Below, one piece after another: positions 1 through 8,750 of a DNA stretch of 64,000 nucleotides; positions within the stretch are counted from its first letter, which is position 1, and every line of letters starts with the position of its first letter. Below the pieces are notes generated by a model. It was not told the DNA's origin, did not search any database, and saw only the letters and a program-made list of their open reading frames with translations. Both the position numbers and the translations under genes were made by a program. This DNA comes from Sphingomonas sp. A2-49 (GTDB lineage: Bacteria > Pseudomonadota > Alphaproteobacteria > Sphingomonadales > Sphingomonadaceae), in the NCBI RefSeq assembly GCF_025548555.1, contig NZ_JAJLPA010000004.1:1-64000 (forward strand). The letters run 5' to 3'.

Positions 1-173
1 CCGTCGGTACCGACGAAATCGGTGTCGCAGAAGCGGCAGACCGCATTCGCGCGGTCCTGCTCGCGCCCGCTCCACAGGTTGCATCCGGCGAAGCGGACGA
101 ACACCGCGCGCCGCCCCGCGTTGACGCCCTCGCCCTGCAGGGTGAGGAACATCTCCTTGACCGCATAGCTCAT
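1..173 (-). CDS. queE: 7-carboxy-7-deazaguanine synthase QueE, partial (C-terminus outside window)
   Basis: Only the first 57 codons are present; the rest lies beyond base 1. The reading frame begins [16 protein letters not shown] and contains three cysteines spaced C-x14-C-x2-C. That is the QueE variant of the radical-SAM [4Fe-4S] motif, rather than the common Cx3Cx2C. QueE converts 6-carboxytetrahydropterin to 7-carboxy-7-deazaguanine in the preQ0/queuosine pathway. It starts 4 bp after the queC stop codon on the same strand, so the two are very probably co-transcribed. QueC uses the product of QueE, which supports both calls. Confidence 0.9.
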   Translation of the reverse strand, partial: MSYAVKEMFLTLQGEGVNAGRRAVFVRFAGCNLWSGREQDRANAVCRFCDTDFVGTD

Positions 174-177
174 CGCG

Positions 178-888
178 TCATGCCCGGACGGCGTAGACCG
201 TCGGATCGGGCACGCCGGCGTCGTCGAACCCCTTGGCGCGCAGCCGGCAACTGTCGCACAGGCCGCAATGAACGCTGCCCGGCGCGGGATCGTAGCACGA
301 CCAGCTGATCCCCATGTCCAGCCCCAGTCGCCGCCCCTCGAGCACGATGTCCGCCTTGGTCATGTGCTGCAAAGGGGCATGGATCCGGAAGGGCGCACCC
401 TCGACTCCCGCCTTGGTCGCGATTTCCGCCAGCCCTTCGAAGGCGCTGATGAATTCCGGGCGGCAATCGGGATAGCCCGAATAATCGAGCGCATTGACGC
501 CGATGAACAGGTCGCGCGCGCCCGCGGCCTCCGCCCAGCCGAGCGCGAGGCTGAGAAAGATGGTGTTGCGCGCGGGCACGTAGGTGACCGGGATGCCGCC
601 ACCGTCCCCGGTCCCGACGCCGTCCTTGGGCACCGCGATATCGTCGGTCAGCGCCGATCCGCCGAACGCGGACAGGTCGAGCGGCAGGACGATGTGACGC
701 TCCGCCCCCAGCGCCGCGGCGACGCGACGTGCGGCGGCGAGTTCGACGCGGTGACGCTGGTTGTAGTCGATCGAGAGCGCGAGCAGGCGGTAACCGGCTT
801 CGCGCGCGCTCGCGGCGGAGATCATCGAATCGAGCCCGCCGGAGACGAGCACGACGGCCAGCGGGGCGGCCTTGGCTTCATTGGTCAT
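178..888 (-). CDS. queC: 7-cyano-7-deazaguanine synthase QueC
   Basis: The 236-residue protein converts 7-carboxy-7-deazaguanine to preQ0 using ATP and ammonia. A PP-loop motif SGGLDS lies at residues 16-21. Four cysteines near the C-terminus (C198, C208, C211, C214) form the expected zinc site. The start is set at the ATG at 886-888 because the following residues ([13 protein letters not shown]) lead directly into the PP-loop. The frame stays open upstream to 1014, but that part is low-complexity and overlaps a hairpin with a U-tract, so it is unlikely to be coding. queE follows 4 bp downstream. Confidence 0.95.
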   Translation of the reverse strand: MTNEAKAAPLAVVLVSGGLDSMISAASAREAGYRLLALSIDYNQRHRVELAAARRVAAALGAERHIVLPLDLSAFGGSALTDDIAVPKDGVGTGDGGGIPVTYVPARNTIFLSLALGWAEAAGARDLFIGVNALDYSGYPDCRPEFISAFEGLAEIATKAGVEGAPFRIHAPLQHMTKADIVLEGRRLGLDMGISWSCYDPAPGSVHCGLCDSCRLRAKGFDDAGVPDPTVYAVRA

Positions 889-918
889 GATCTGCGCGGC
901 GCTAGCGGCCCGCCGCGC

Positions 919-948
919 AAAAGAAAAGGGCCGCGGATGAGGCGGCCC
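919..948 (-). terminator. Strong intrinsic terminator upstream of queC
   Basis: Read on the minus strand, a perfect 7-bp stem (GGGCCGC / GCGGCCC, bases 942-948 and 928-934) with a 7-nt loop is followed by TTTTCTTTT. This is a textbook Rho-independent terminator. It lies about 30 bp before the queC start and does not follow any recognised gene closely. It therefore ends either a short non-coding RNA or an attenuated queC leader. Confidence 0.75.
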
Positions 949-1012
949 TCTTAGGGGAAGAGCGAACCCGCTCTTTAAGGGAGAAAAGCGTGACACATCC
1001 AGGGACATGCAC
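919..1012 (-). ncRNA. Candidate small RNA or queC leader RNA ending at the intrinsic terminator
   Basis: Between hslO and queC (about 195 bp) the minus strand holds a compact array. A hairpin AAGAGCG-GGTT-CGCTCTT (about 962-979) is followed at once by the terminator hairpin with U-tract at 919-948. A TTAGAT hexamer at about 1020-1025 could be a -10 element, placing a transcript start near 1010. No open frame with a convincing ribosome-binding site fills the region. The shape fits a stand-alone sRNA of about 90 nt; transcription attenuation of queC is the alternative. The ends are estimates. Confidence 0.35.
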
Positions 1013-1083
1013 AACGCCGATCTAAGGGGTGCCGGTTAAATTCCCGTTAACCCCTTTCGTTCCCGAGGATATCACCTAGCGGC

Positions 1084-1992
1084 TCAGACGACGGGATCGG
1101 CCTCGGCGGCCACCGGGAACTTGGTCGCGCAGAACGCGCAGTCGACCTGGATAAACCCGCTTTCGTCCGCCATCTCGCGCCGCTCCTCGAGCGAGAATTT
1201 GGCGAGCACGCTGGCGATATAATCGCCGGTACAGCGGCACCCGCGCGACAGCGGGGTAGAAGCGAGGACGCGGACGTCGGGCTCTTCGTTGAACAGGCGC
1301 CATACCAGGGTTTCCAGCGGCAGCGCCGGGTCCGCCAGCTCGTCCGCGCCGGTGGTGCTGCCGAGCGCCTCGACATGCTCCCATTCGGGGTGGTCGAGGC
1401 GGGTGTGCAGCCGCTCGCGCCCGACCTCGCCCTCGGGCAGGTGCTGGAGGAACAGTCCGCCCGCGACCGTTCGCCCGTCCGCGTCGCGACGGATGCCGAC
1501 GCGCACCAGGCTGGGGATCTGTTCCGACTGGATGAAATAGGATTGCGCCGCCTGCGCCAGCGTATCCCCGTCGAGCGGCACGATGCCCTGATAGCGCTCG
1601 CCCGTCGCCGCGAGGTCGAAGGTGATCGCGAGATACCCCTGGCCGAAAAGCGCGAACAGCGTCGGCTGCTCAGGCGCCGCGGCGAGCCGGTCCGCGTCGA
1701 AATCGATATAGCCGCGCACCTCGCCGCCCCGATAGTCGCAGACGAGCAACTGCACGACCCCGTTCTCGGTCCGGGTCTGCATGGTGAGCTGACCACTCGG
1801 ATCCTTCAGCGTCGAACCGATGAGCGCGGCGAGCGTCAGCGCCTCGGCGAGCAGCGTCTCGATCGCGGGCGGATAGGCGTGCGCCGCAAGGACGCGGTCG
1901 AGCGCGGGGCCGAGCCGCACGATCCGCCCACGGGCCGAGCGGGCGGGGATCGCGAAGCCGAGCGCGCGATCGAGGTCGGTGGTCTGTTGCAT
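1084..1992 (-). CDS. hslO: Redox-regulated holdase chaperone Hsp33
   Basis: The 302-residue protein is a cytoplasmic chaperone activated by oxidative unfolding. The C-terminal redox switch is complete: C252-x-C254 and C285-x-x-C288, the CxC...CxxC zinc site that releases zinc on disulfide formation. Length and domain order (N-terminal core, linker, C-terminal Cys domain) match the family. It lies 67 bp downstream of argF on the same strand. Its neighbours are arginine and queuosine genes, so the link is positional rather than functional. Confidence 0.95.
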   Translation of the reverse strand: MQQTTDLDRALGFAIPARSARGRIVRLGPALDRVLAAHAYPPAIETLLAEALTLAALIGSTLKDPSGQLTMQTRTENGVVQLLVCDYRGGEVRGYIDFDADRLAAAPEQPTLFALFGQGYLAITFDLAATGERYQGIVPLDGDTLAQAAQSYFIQSEQIPSLVRVGIRRDADGRTVAGGLFLQHLPEGEVGRERLHTRLDHPEWEHVEALGSTTGADELADPALPLETLVWRLFNEEPDVRVLASTPLSRGCRCTGDYIASVLAKFSLEERREMADESGFIQVDCAFCATKFPVAAEADPVV

Positions 1993-2059
1993 CGGTCGGA
2001 GATGGGATGTGCGGTGGTGGGGGTCAAGTTTCGGGCAGTGAGGGTGGCGGCCGGGCGTC

Positions 2060-2977
2060 CTACCCCACCTGACCGAACACCCAGCGCAGGACCGCCTTCT
2101 GCGCGTGCAGCCGGTTTTCCGCCTCCGGCCAGATCAGCGACTGCGGCCCGTCGATCACGGCGTCCACCACCTCTTCCCCGCGGTGTGCGGGCAGGCAGTG
2201 AAGGAAGCGCGCATCGGGCTTCGCCTGCGCCATCAGCGCCGCGTCGACCTGATAGGGCATCATCGCGGCAAGCTTGGTCTCGGCATGCGCCTGCCCCATC
2301 GAGATCCATGTGTCGGTGACGATCACGTCGGCCCCCGCCACCGCCTCCTGCGGCGAGGCGACGACCTGCGCCCGGCCGCGGCCGAGCGCGACGTCCGCCT
2401 CGGGCGGCGCGAACCCCTGCGGACAGGCGGCAACGACGTCGAACTGCATCAGCCCCGCCGCCTCCATCAGCGAGGCGAGCACGTTGTTGCCGTCGCCCAG
2501 CCACGCGATACGAAGCCCGGGCAGCGCCTTGCCGTCCTCCAGGATCGTCTGGAGATCCGCCATGATCTGGCAAGGATGGGAATAATCGGTCAGGCCGTTG
2601 ATGACCGGAACGCTCGCGTGGCGCGCCATGTCCTCGACCTTGGCGTGCTCGTCGGTACGGATCATGATCGCATCGACATAGCCGGACAGGACGCGTGCGG
2701 TGTCGGCGACGCTCTCGCCGCGGCCGAGCTGCATCGAGCCCGCTTCCATCACGATCGACGTGCCGCCCAGCTGGCGGATCGCCATGTCGAAGCTGACCCG
2801 CGTGCGGGTCGAATTCTTTTCGAAGATCATCGCCAGCACGCGGCCTGCGAGCGGGGCATCCGCGTCGGCCCGCCCCTTCGGCCAGCCCGCGCGTGCCGCC
2901 TTGCGATCGATCGCATCGGCCAGCATCGCGGCGACGCCATCGGTGCCGGCATCGGACAGGTTCAGGAAATGGCGCAT
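2060..2977 (-). CDS. argF: Ornithine carbamoyltransferase
   Basis: The 305-residue enzyme makes citrulline from ornithine and carbamoyl phosphate in arginine synthesis. The carbamoyl-phosphate loop STRTR is at residues 56-60 and the ornithine-binding HCLP motif at 260-263. The start is the ATG at 2975-2977. It lies downstream of argD on the same strand, separated by a 143-bp gap that is almost entirely filled by a structured repeat. That may uncouple argF from argD or modulate read-through. Confidence 0.95.
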   Translation of the reverse strand: MRHFLNLSDAGTDGVAAMLADAIDRKAARAGWPKGRADADAPLAGRVLAMIFEKNSTRTRVSFDMAIRQLGGTSIVMEAGSMQLGRGESVADTARVLSGYVDAIMIRTDEHAKVEDMARHASVPVINGLTDYSHPCQIMADLQTILEDGKALPGLRIAWLGDGNNVLASLMEAAGLMQFDVVAACPQGFAPPEADVALGRGRAQVVASPQEAVAGADVIVTDTWISMGQAHAETKLAAMMPYQVDAALMAQAKPDARFLHCLPAHRGEEVVDAVIDGPQSLIWPEAENRLHAQKAVLRWVFGQVG

Positions 2978-2984
2978 CTACAAT

Positions 2985-3110
2985 CCTCCCCGGAACGGAG
3001 AGGGGGACCAGCCGCAGGCTGGTGGAGGGGCAGCCGCAAAGACCGGCCCTCGTGGCTGCCCCTCCACCATTCGCCATGCGAACGGTCCCCCTCCCCGTGC
3101 CGGGAAGGGG
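2985..3110. repeat. Cloverleaf-type intergenic repeat, copy A
   Basis: This 126-bp element between argD and argF has outer arms CCTCCCCGGAACGG... and ...CCGTGCCGGGAAGGGG that pair imperfectly. Inner arms GGTGGAGGGGCAGCC and GGCTGCCCCTCCACC pair perfectly. Each half carries a small side hairpin (AGCC-GCA-GGCT on the left, TTCGC-CAT-GCGAA on the right). The same arrangement recurs at 34973-35100, and half of it at 25491-25540. The arms are conserved while the side hairpins vary in sequence but stay paired. Confidence 0.8.
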
Positions 3111-3120
3111 AATGGTTGAA

Positions 3121-4317
3121 TCAATCGTCGCTCGCCGGCGCGAACACCCGCGCCGCCGCGCTGAGCTTGTCGAGGCATTCGGCGACATGCGCCTCCTCGA
3201 TGACCAGCGGCGGCAGGATGCGGACGACGTTCTCGCCCGCCGCGACCAGCAGCAGGCCGTGGTTGTCGCGGGCGTGCGCGACGAATTCGCGCGGCTCGAC
3301 CCCGGCCTTCAGCTTGAGCCCCAACATCAGCCCCCGGCCGCGCACCGCCTCGAAGACGTGGTCGTGGTTGGGGATCAGCTGTTCCAGCCCGCCGCGCAGC
3401 CGCTCGCCGATCGTCTCGACATGCGCCAGGAAGCCGTCCGCCAGCAGCACGTCGAGCACCGCCTCCCCCGCCGCCATCGCCAGCGGATTGCCGCCATAGG
3501 TCGAACCGTGCGTACCGATCACCATGCCCGACGCCGCACGCTCGGTGGCGAGGCACGCGCCCAGCGGGAAGCCCGCGCCGATCCCCTTCGCGACCGGCAT
3601 GATGTCGGGCTCGATGCCGTAATGCTCGTACGCCCACATCTTGCCGGTGCGTCCGTAGCCGCACTGCACCTCGTCGAGGATCAGCAACAGGCCGTGCTCG
3701 TCGCACGCCTTGCGCAGCCCGGTGATGAACGCGTGGCTGCCGACCGACACGCCGCCCTCGCCCTGGATCGTCTCGACCATGAAGCCCGCGGTCTCGTCGT
3801 CGATCAGCGCCAGCGCCGCGTCGAGATCGTTGAACGGCGCATAGGCGAACCCGGGCAGCAACGGCTCGAATCCGTCGCGCATCTTGGGCTGGTTGGTCGC
3901 GGAGATCGCCCCCATCGTCCGCCCGTGGAAGGCATTGTTGAAAGTGATGATCTTGGTCCGCTGCGGATTGCCCGCGGCGAAATGGAAGCGGCGCGCGGTC
4001 TTGATCGCGCATTCGACCGCCTCGGTCCCCGAATTGGTGAAGAACACCGTATCGGCGAAGCTGTTGGCGCAGATGCGCGCGGCAAGCGCCTCGCCCTGCG
4101 GCGATCCGTACAGGTTGCTGACGTGCATCAGCGTCGCCGCCTGATCCGCGATCGCCTTCACCAGATGCGGGTGGCCATGGCCGAGCGCGTTGACCGCGAT
4201 CCCCGCCGCCATGTCGAGATAGCGGCTGCCGTCCTCGGAAATCAGGTGACAGCCCTCGCCTCGGACCGGACGCACCCCGCACCGTGGATAGACGGGCATC
4301 AGGGCGGTAATGGTCAC
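3121..4317 (-). CDS. argD: Acetylornithine aminotransferase
   Basis: The 398-residue class-III PLP aminotransferase converts N-acetylglutamate semialdehyde to N-acetylornithine; many ArgD enzymes also act in lysine synthesis. Visible landmarks are SGTEA at 96-100, the cofactor Asp in LDEVQ (D215), and the PLP-binding Lys in PVAKGIGAGF (K244). The start is GTG at 4315-4317. argF follows downstream. A terminator for the preceding gene lies 20-50 bp upstream, so argD probably has its own promoter in the short gap. Confidence 0.95.
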   Translation of the reverse strand: MTITALMPVYPRCGVRPVRGEGCHLISEDGSRYLDMAAGIAVNALGHGHPHLVKAIADQAATLMHVSNLYGSPQGEALAARICANSFADTVFFTNSGTEAVECAIKTARRFHFAAGNPQRTKIITFNNAFHGRTMGAISATNQPKMRDGFEPLLPGFAYAPFNDLDAALALIDDETAGFMVETIQGEGGVSVGSHAFITGLRKACDEHGLLLILDEVQCGYGRTGKMWAYEHYGIEPDIMPVAKGIGAGFPLGACLATERAASGMVIGTHGSTYGGNPLAMAAGEAVLDVLLADGFLAHVETIGERLRGGLEQLIPNHDHVFEAVRGRGLMLGLKLKAGVEPREFVAHARDNHGLLLVAAGENVVRILPPLVIEEAHVAECLDKLSAAARVFAPASDD

Positions 4318-4335
4318 GGGACGTCTCCTTCTCCG

Positions 4336-4367
4336 AACGAGAAAGGGCGGCCCGTCGATGGCCGCCC
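4336..4367 (-). terminator. Intrinsic terminator between the 4423-5571 gene and argD
   Basis: On the minus strand GGGCGGCC (4360-4367), a 7-nt loop and GGCCGCCC (4345-4352) form a perfect 8-bp stem followed by TTTCTCGTT. The U-tract is imperfect. The position, after the upstream gene and before argD, fits a transcription end. Confidence 0.6.
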
Positions 4368-4422
4368 GTGGTTCGCATTACCGGTGTGCCCGGGGTCCGG
4401 TCAACCGTGCAACGTCGCCCGC

Positions 4423-5571
4423 TCAGTCTGCATCGGGTGGCGGCGGGCGGCGGGCCGTCGTGATGTCCATCATGTCGAGAGTGCCCTGCGTCGAGCGACC
4501 GGGTATACGCGATTCCGTGGACGGGATGAGCGGGTAGACCATCGAATAACGCTCGACCCGGTAAAGGCCGCGCGGGTCTGCAACGCCCTTTAGCGGGGCG
4601 TAGCGACGGTCCGCGACCGCCTTGGTCTTGGCGGCAAGCCACGATCCCGGCCTGCTCTTCGACTGTTCGAGCACGTGCAGGTCGCCGACCGATCCGTCCG
4701 GCCTGACCCAGAATCCCACGTCGGCCCATTCGGGGTCCGTATTACCCCCGCTCTGCGGACCCCGGCCGCCGCTGATCGTCCCGAAATCGACGACCGGTTC
4801 GTGGACCAGAACGGCACCGGCCATGGCCGGCAGCGGCCTGACGTCGCGACCACCGTTCGCCGGTTTGGCCTTCAGTGCCGCAATTTCGGCCTCCAGCAGT
4901 ATCAGGCCATCCCGATACTCGGCGAACTCGGGCTCTGCGCGCTGTTCGATGCGGGTCATCCATCGTCGTGCGGTGGGACGATAGTCGGGATTGACGCTCC
5001 CCAGCGCCGCATAGACCGACGCCGCACGGAAGAGTGCCTGCGCCTCGACGTCGTAACGGCCGCTCTTCCGCGCCTTCGCCGCAACGTCGTTGAAGATTTC
5101 GGCCGCGGCCACGATACGGCTCTCCCTGACGAGTTGCCGCGCGGTGTCCAGCCTCTGCAAAAGGATCTGGGGATCGTCCGCAGGCAGGCCGGACTTGAGC
5201 GCATCGGTCGCGTCGAATGCCGAGAGTCGCGCCGATTCGAGCCGTCCATCGAGAACCGAGAGCCGGTTGAGGGCGCGATGAAGATCGGACACTTGGAGCG
5301 GATAGTTCTTCGCGAATTTCGCGTTGCGACCACGCGACGCCAGCAGGGTGCGGCGAGCCTCGACATAATCCCCCGCGAGGAATTCGCGTGCTGCCAGGAT
5401 GATCGCGGCTTTGATTTCCTGATCGGGCGGGCACGCGCGCGCGATACAGGCCGCCAGCGACGATCTGGCCCCGTCGATGCTGCGACCGACGATCACGATA
5501 TCCTTGTTCTCGACCGCCGCCGGCCCCGTGGCGGACACCGCTGCCTGCAACAATACGGCCATCACAATCAT
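4423..5571 (-). CDS. Secreted protein with TonB-C-like C-terminal domain, function unknown
   Basis: The 382-residue protein has a hydrophobic N-terminus (MIVMAVLLQAAVSA) typical of a signal peptide. The middle (about residues 45-260) is alpha-helical and repeat-like, compatible with degenerate TPRs. A C-terminal stretch around residues 285-360 reads like a TonB C-terminal or periplasmic partner fold (DVGFWVRPDGSVGDL, then a conserved ADRRYAPL). Proteins of this outline are common in sphingomonads and have no assigned role. The ATG at 5569-5571 is preferred over a GTG seven codons upstream because GGAG sits about 8 bp before it. parE ends 69 bp upstream. Confidence 0.7.
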   Translation of the reverse strand: MIVMAVLLQAAVSATGPAAVENKDIVIVGRSIDGARSSLAACIARACPPDQEIKAAIILAAREFLAGDYVEARRTLLASRGRNAKFAKNYPLQVSDLHRALNRLSVLDGRLESARLSAFDATDALKSGLPADDPQILLQRLDTARQLVRESRIVAAAEIFNDVAAKARKSGRYDVEAQALFRAASVYAALGSVNPDYRPTARRWMTRIEQRAEPEFAEYRDGLILLEAEIAALKAKPANGGRDVRPLPAMAGAVLVHEPVVDFGTISGGRGPQSGGNTDPEWADVGFWVRPDGSVGDLHVLEQSKSRPGSWLAAKTKAVADRRYAPLKGVADPRGLYRVERYSMVYPLIPSTESRIPGRSTQGTLDMMDITTARRPPPPDAD

Positions 5572-5640
5572 CGGATACTCCAGCTGCTGCACGACCGGAC
5601 GTCTTATCGATGATCGTCGTAAAGACTTGAGTGCGAAACG

Positions 5641-7623
5641 CTAGGCGTCGATCGCCTCTTCATCCAGCCGCGCGGCGTTTTCCTGGATGAACGCGAAGCG
5701 GTGGGCGGGGTTGTTGCCCATCAGCCGGTCGACCAGGTCCTTCACCCCCGCCCGCTCCTCATATTCCTGCGGCAGGGTGATGCGGATCATGCCGCGGGTC
5801 TTTGGATCCATCGTCGTTTCGCGCAGCTGGCCGGGGTTCATCTCGCCCAGTCCCTTGAAGCGCGACACCTCGACCTTCTTGCCCTTGAACGCCGTCCGTT
5901 CCAGCTCGGCGCGGTGCGCGTCGTCGCGCGCGTAGAGCGATTTCGCGCCCACCGTCAGGCGATAGAGCGGCGGCTGCGCGAGATAGAGGTGCCCGCGCCG
6001 CACCAGATCGGGCATCTCCTGAAAAAAGAACGTCATCAGCAGCGTCGCGATATGCGCGCCGTCGACGTCGGCGTCGGTCATGATGACGACGCGTTCGTAG
6101 CGGAGCTGGCCGGCGTCGCAATCCTTGCGGGTGCCGCAGCCCAGCGCCTGGATCAGGTCGGCGATCTCCTGATTCGCCACGATCTTGGCGCTCGTCGCGC
6201 TGGCGACGTTGAGGATCTTGCCGCGGATCGGCAGGATCGCCTGCGTCTTGCGGTCGCGCGCCTGCTTGGCCGAACCGCCCGCCGAATCGCCCTCGACGAT
6301 GAACAGTTCGGTGCCCTCGTTGCCGTCGTTGGCGCAATCGGTCAGCTTGCCGGGCAGGCGCAGCTTGCGCGCGCTCGTCGCGGTCTTGCGCTTGACCTCG
6401 CGCTCCGCCTTGCGGCGCAGCCGCTCGTCCATCCGGTCGAGGACGTAGCCGAGCAGCACCTTGCCGCGCTCCATGTTGTGGCCGAGCCAGTGGTCGAAAT
6501 GGTCGCGCACCGCCTTTTCGACGAGGCCCGCCGCCTCCGGACTGGTCAGCCGGTCCTTGGTCTGGCTCTGGAACTGTGGTTCGCGGATGAAGACGCTGAG
6601 CATCAGCTCGCTGCCGATCATCACGTCGTCGGCGGTGATGTCCTTCGCCTTCTTTTGATGGACGAGGTCGCCGAAGCCGCGCAGGCCGCGCACCAGCGCC
6701 TGGCGCAGTCCCTGTTCGTGCGTGCCGCCGTCGGGGGTCGGGATGGTGTTGCAATACCAGCTGTAGCTGCCGTCGCTCCACAACGGCCAGGCGACCGCCC
6801 ATTCGACGCGGCCCTGCTGGCCGGGAAAATCCTGCGACCCGGAAAAGAAGTCGGCGGTGGCGCATTCGCGGGCCCCGACCTGTTCCCTGAGGTGGTCGGC
6901 GAGGCCGCCGGGGAACTGGAACACCGCCTCGGCCGGGGTGTCGCTGCCCTCGACCAGCTCGGGGCTGCAATGCCAGCGGATCTCGACCCCGGCGAACAGA
7001 TACGCCTTGGACCGCGCGAGCTGGTAGAGCCGCTTGGGCTTGAACGCGAGTTCGGGGCCGAAAATCTCCGTATCGGGGATGAACGCCACCGACGTGCCGC
7101 GGCGGTTGGGCGCCGCGCCGACATGCTCCAGCGGCCCTTGCGTCAGGCCGCGGCTGAAGCGCTGGCGGTACAATTGCCGATCGCGCGCGACCTCGACCAG
7201 CGTGTCCGACGACAGCGCGTTGACCACCGACACGCCGACGCCGTGCAGGCCGCCGCTGGTCGCATAGGCCTTGCCGGCGAACTTGCCGCCCGAATGCAGC
7301 GTCGACAGGATCACCTCCAGCGCGCTCTTGTCCGGAAACTTGGGATGCGGATCGACCGGGATGCCGCGGCCGTTGTCGACGATGGTCAGCCGGTTGCCCG
7401 GCTCCAGCGTCACCTCGATCCGGGTCGCGTGACCGGCGACGGCCTCGTCCATCGCATTGTCGAGCACTTCGGCGGCGAGGTGGTGCAGCGCGCGTTCGTC
7501 CGTGCCGCCGACGTACATGCCCGGGCGACGGCGCACCGGCTCCAGCCCTTCCAGCACCTCGATCGACGAGGCATCGTAATCATTGGCGGGCGCCGCGGTG
7601 GACGCGAACAGGTCTTTGGCCAT
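5641..7623 (-). CDS. parE: DNA topoisomerase IV subunit B
   Basis: The 660-residue subunit supplies ATPase activity for chromosome decatenation with ParC. The N-terminal GHKL ATPase is complete: EVLDNAMDEA at about 53-62, DNGRGIPV at 83-90 and the GGLHGVGVSVVNAL loop near 124. The TOPRIM domain has EGDSAGGSAKQ near residue 442 and DADVDGAH near 516. The length fits the ParE rather than the longer GyrB form. The start MAKDLF at 7621-7623 is chosen over an in-frame upstream candidate at 7671 lacking family similarity. parC is not in the window. Confidence 0.93.
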   Translation of the reverse strand: MAKDLFASTAAPANDYDASSIEVLEGLEPVRRRPGMYVGGTDERALHHLAAEVLDNAMDEAVAGHATRIEVTLEPGNRLTIVDNGRGIPVDPHPKFPDKSALEVILSTLHSGGKFAGKAYATSGGLHGVGVSVVNALSSDTLVEVARDRQLYRQRFSRGLTQGPLEHVGAAPNRRGTSVAFIPDTEIFGPELAFKPKRLYQLARSKAYLFAGVEIRWHCSPELVEGSDTPAEAVFQFPGGLADHLREQVGARECATADFFSGSQDFPGQQGRVEWAVAWPLWSDGSYSWYCNTIPTPDGGTHEQGLRQALVRGLRGFGDLVHQKKAKDITADDVMIGSELMLSVFIREPQFQSQTKDRLTSPEAAGLVEKAVRDHFDHWLGHNMERGKVLLGYVLDRMDERLRRKAEREVKRKTATSARKLRLPGKLTDCANDGNEGTELFIVEGDSAGGSAKQARDRKTQAILPIRGKILNVASATSAKIVANQEIADLIQALGCGTRKDCDAGQLRYERVVIMTDADVDGAHIATLLMTFFFQEMPDLVRRGHLYLAQPPLYRLTVGAKSLYARDDAHRAELERTAFKGKKVEVSRFKGLGEMNPGQLRETTMDPKTRGMIRITLPQEYEERAGVKDLVDRLMGNNPAHRFAFIQENAARLDEEAIDA

Positions 7624-7801
7624 CGCCCGGAACCATAAGGGAACATCGCGGGGGATACCAGCGTCGTGCATCGCCCCGTGTTGCTGGGATGTGTCCCGGG
7701 TGATGCATCAAAGCCACAGGTCGGGCATTTTGCCGGATGGCATGCATATTGTCGCGGCGGCGGACGTTCCTTGGGCGACTGCAACATCCTCGGGAGTTAC
7801 C
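7624..7801. promoter_or_regulatory. Divergent intergenic region parE / outer-membrane protein gene
   Basis: These 178 bp separate two divergent genes, so they must hold at least two promoters. A Shine-Dalgarno-like CGGGAG (7790-7795) precedes the plus-strand ATG at 7802. No -35/-10 pair is clear enough to name. Confidence 0.5.
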
Positions 7802-8641
7802 ATGCGCACCACATTGATCCTCGGCGCCCTCGCCGCCGCGAGCGTCGCCACCGCCGCCCAGGCGCAGGAGATGACCGACGACGCGCCGTTCAGCGGCATC
7901 TATATCGGTGCGTCGGGCGGCTACGACGTCCAGCCGAACGACGTCGGTTCGTCGATCCTGTTCGATCGCGGGTCGAACGGCAGCTTCGGCGACACGGTGT
8001 CGACCGCGGCCGGCGCCAATGCCTTCTCGCCCGGCTTCTGCAACGGTCGCGCCGTCGCCGCCACGCCGCTGCCCGCCGGCTGCCGCAACGACAAGGACGG
8101 CTGGTCCTATTACGGCCGCATCGGCATGGACGCCCAGCGCGGCAATATCGTGATCGGTGCGCTCGGCGAATTCGGCAAGACCGAGATCACCGACAGCGTC
8201 AGCGGCTTTTCGACGACCCCCGCCAATTACGTGATGACCCGCGACGTGAAGTGGGAAGCCAGCGTCCGCGGTCGCATCGGCTATGCGCCGGGCACGACGC
8301 TGTTCTACGGCACGTTCGGCCCCGGCTATGCGAACATCGATCGCAGCTTCAGCTCGACCAACACCGCGAACAGCTTCGCACAGTTCGGCAAGCGCAAGCA
8401 GTTCGGCATCGTCGGCGGTGGCGGCGTCGAACAGAAGCTGGGCCGCAACTTCTCGGTGGGCATGGAATATACCTATCACCAGTATCAGGACGACGATGCG
8501 CGCGTCCGCGTGACGCAGGGCACGGCGCCGGCGACCAACCCGTTCGTGCTCGCATCGGGTGGCACCTCGACCGACTTCCGCCGTTCGGACGAGAAGTTCC
8601 GCTGGCACTCGCTGCGCGCGACCGCGGCGTTCCGCTTCTGA
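7802..8641 (+). CDS. Outer-membrane beta-barrel protein (OmpA/opacity-type porin family)
   Basis: The 279-residue protein has a clear signal peptide (MRTTLILGALAAASVATAAQAQ, cleavage after AQA). Alternating amphipathic strands rich in Gly, Tyr and Phe end in a C-terminal aromatic residue (ATAAFRF), the outer-membrane assembly signature. It resembles small 8-stranded barrels of the alphaproteobacterial surface-protein type. It stands alone, is divergent from parE, and is followed by a strong bidirectional terminator, so it is probably monocistronic. Ligand or function cannot be read from sequence. Confidence 0.8.
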   Translation: MRTTLILGALAAASVATAAQAQEMTDDAPFSGIYIGASGGYDVQPNDVGSSILFDRGSNGSFGDTVSTAAGANAFSPGFCNGRAVAATPLPAGCRNDKDGWSYYGRIGMDAQRGNIVIGALGEFGKTEITDSVSGFSTTPANYVMTRDVKWEASVRGRIGYAPGTTLFYGTFGPGYANIDRSFSSTNTANSFAQFGKRKQFGIVGGGGVEQKLGRNFSVGMEYTYHQYQDDDARVRVTQGTAPATNPFVLASGGTSTDFRRSDEKFRWHSLRATAAFRF

Positions 8642-8690
8642 CCCGGCTGCGGGCGCCGTGCCACCGCGCGGCGCCCGCAGGACGGAATAG

Positions 8691-8728
8691 AAAAAAGGGG
8701 CCGGCACTGCGAAGTGCCGGCCCCTTTT
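8691..8728. terminator. Bidirectional terminator between the barrel-protein gene and gcrA
   Basis: A perfect 12-bp stem, GGGGCCGGCACT (8697-8708) / AGTGCCGGCCCC (8713-8724), with a GCGA tetraloop is flanked by AAAAAA on the left and TTTT on the right. It can therefore terminate both converging transcripts. A second GC-rich inverted repeat (GGGCGCC/GGCGCCC) lies just before it at about 8651-8677. Confidence 0.9.
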
Positions 8729-8750
8729 GCATGGGATCCTCGCGGCCGGA

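Noticed and set aside
889..1083. preQ1 riboswitch before queC
   Set aside because: The short H-type pseudoknot pattern with an A-rich tail is not present. The visible hairpins fit an sRNA or attenuator better.
2893..4593. Long open frame on the plus strand over argD (566 codons)
   Set aside because: It is the antisense shadow of a high-GC coding strand, rich in Arg, His and Pro, with no domain. argD on the minus strand is complete with all active-site residues.
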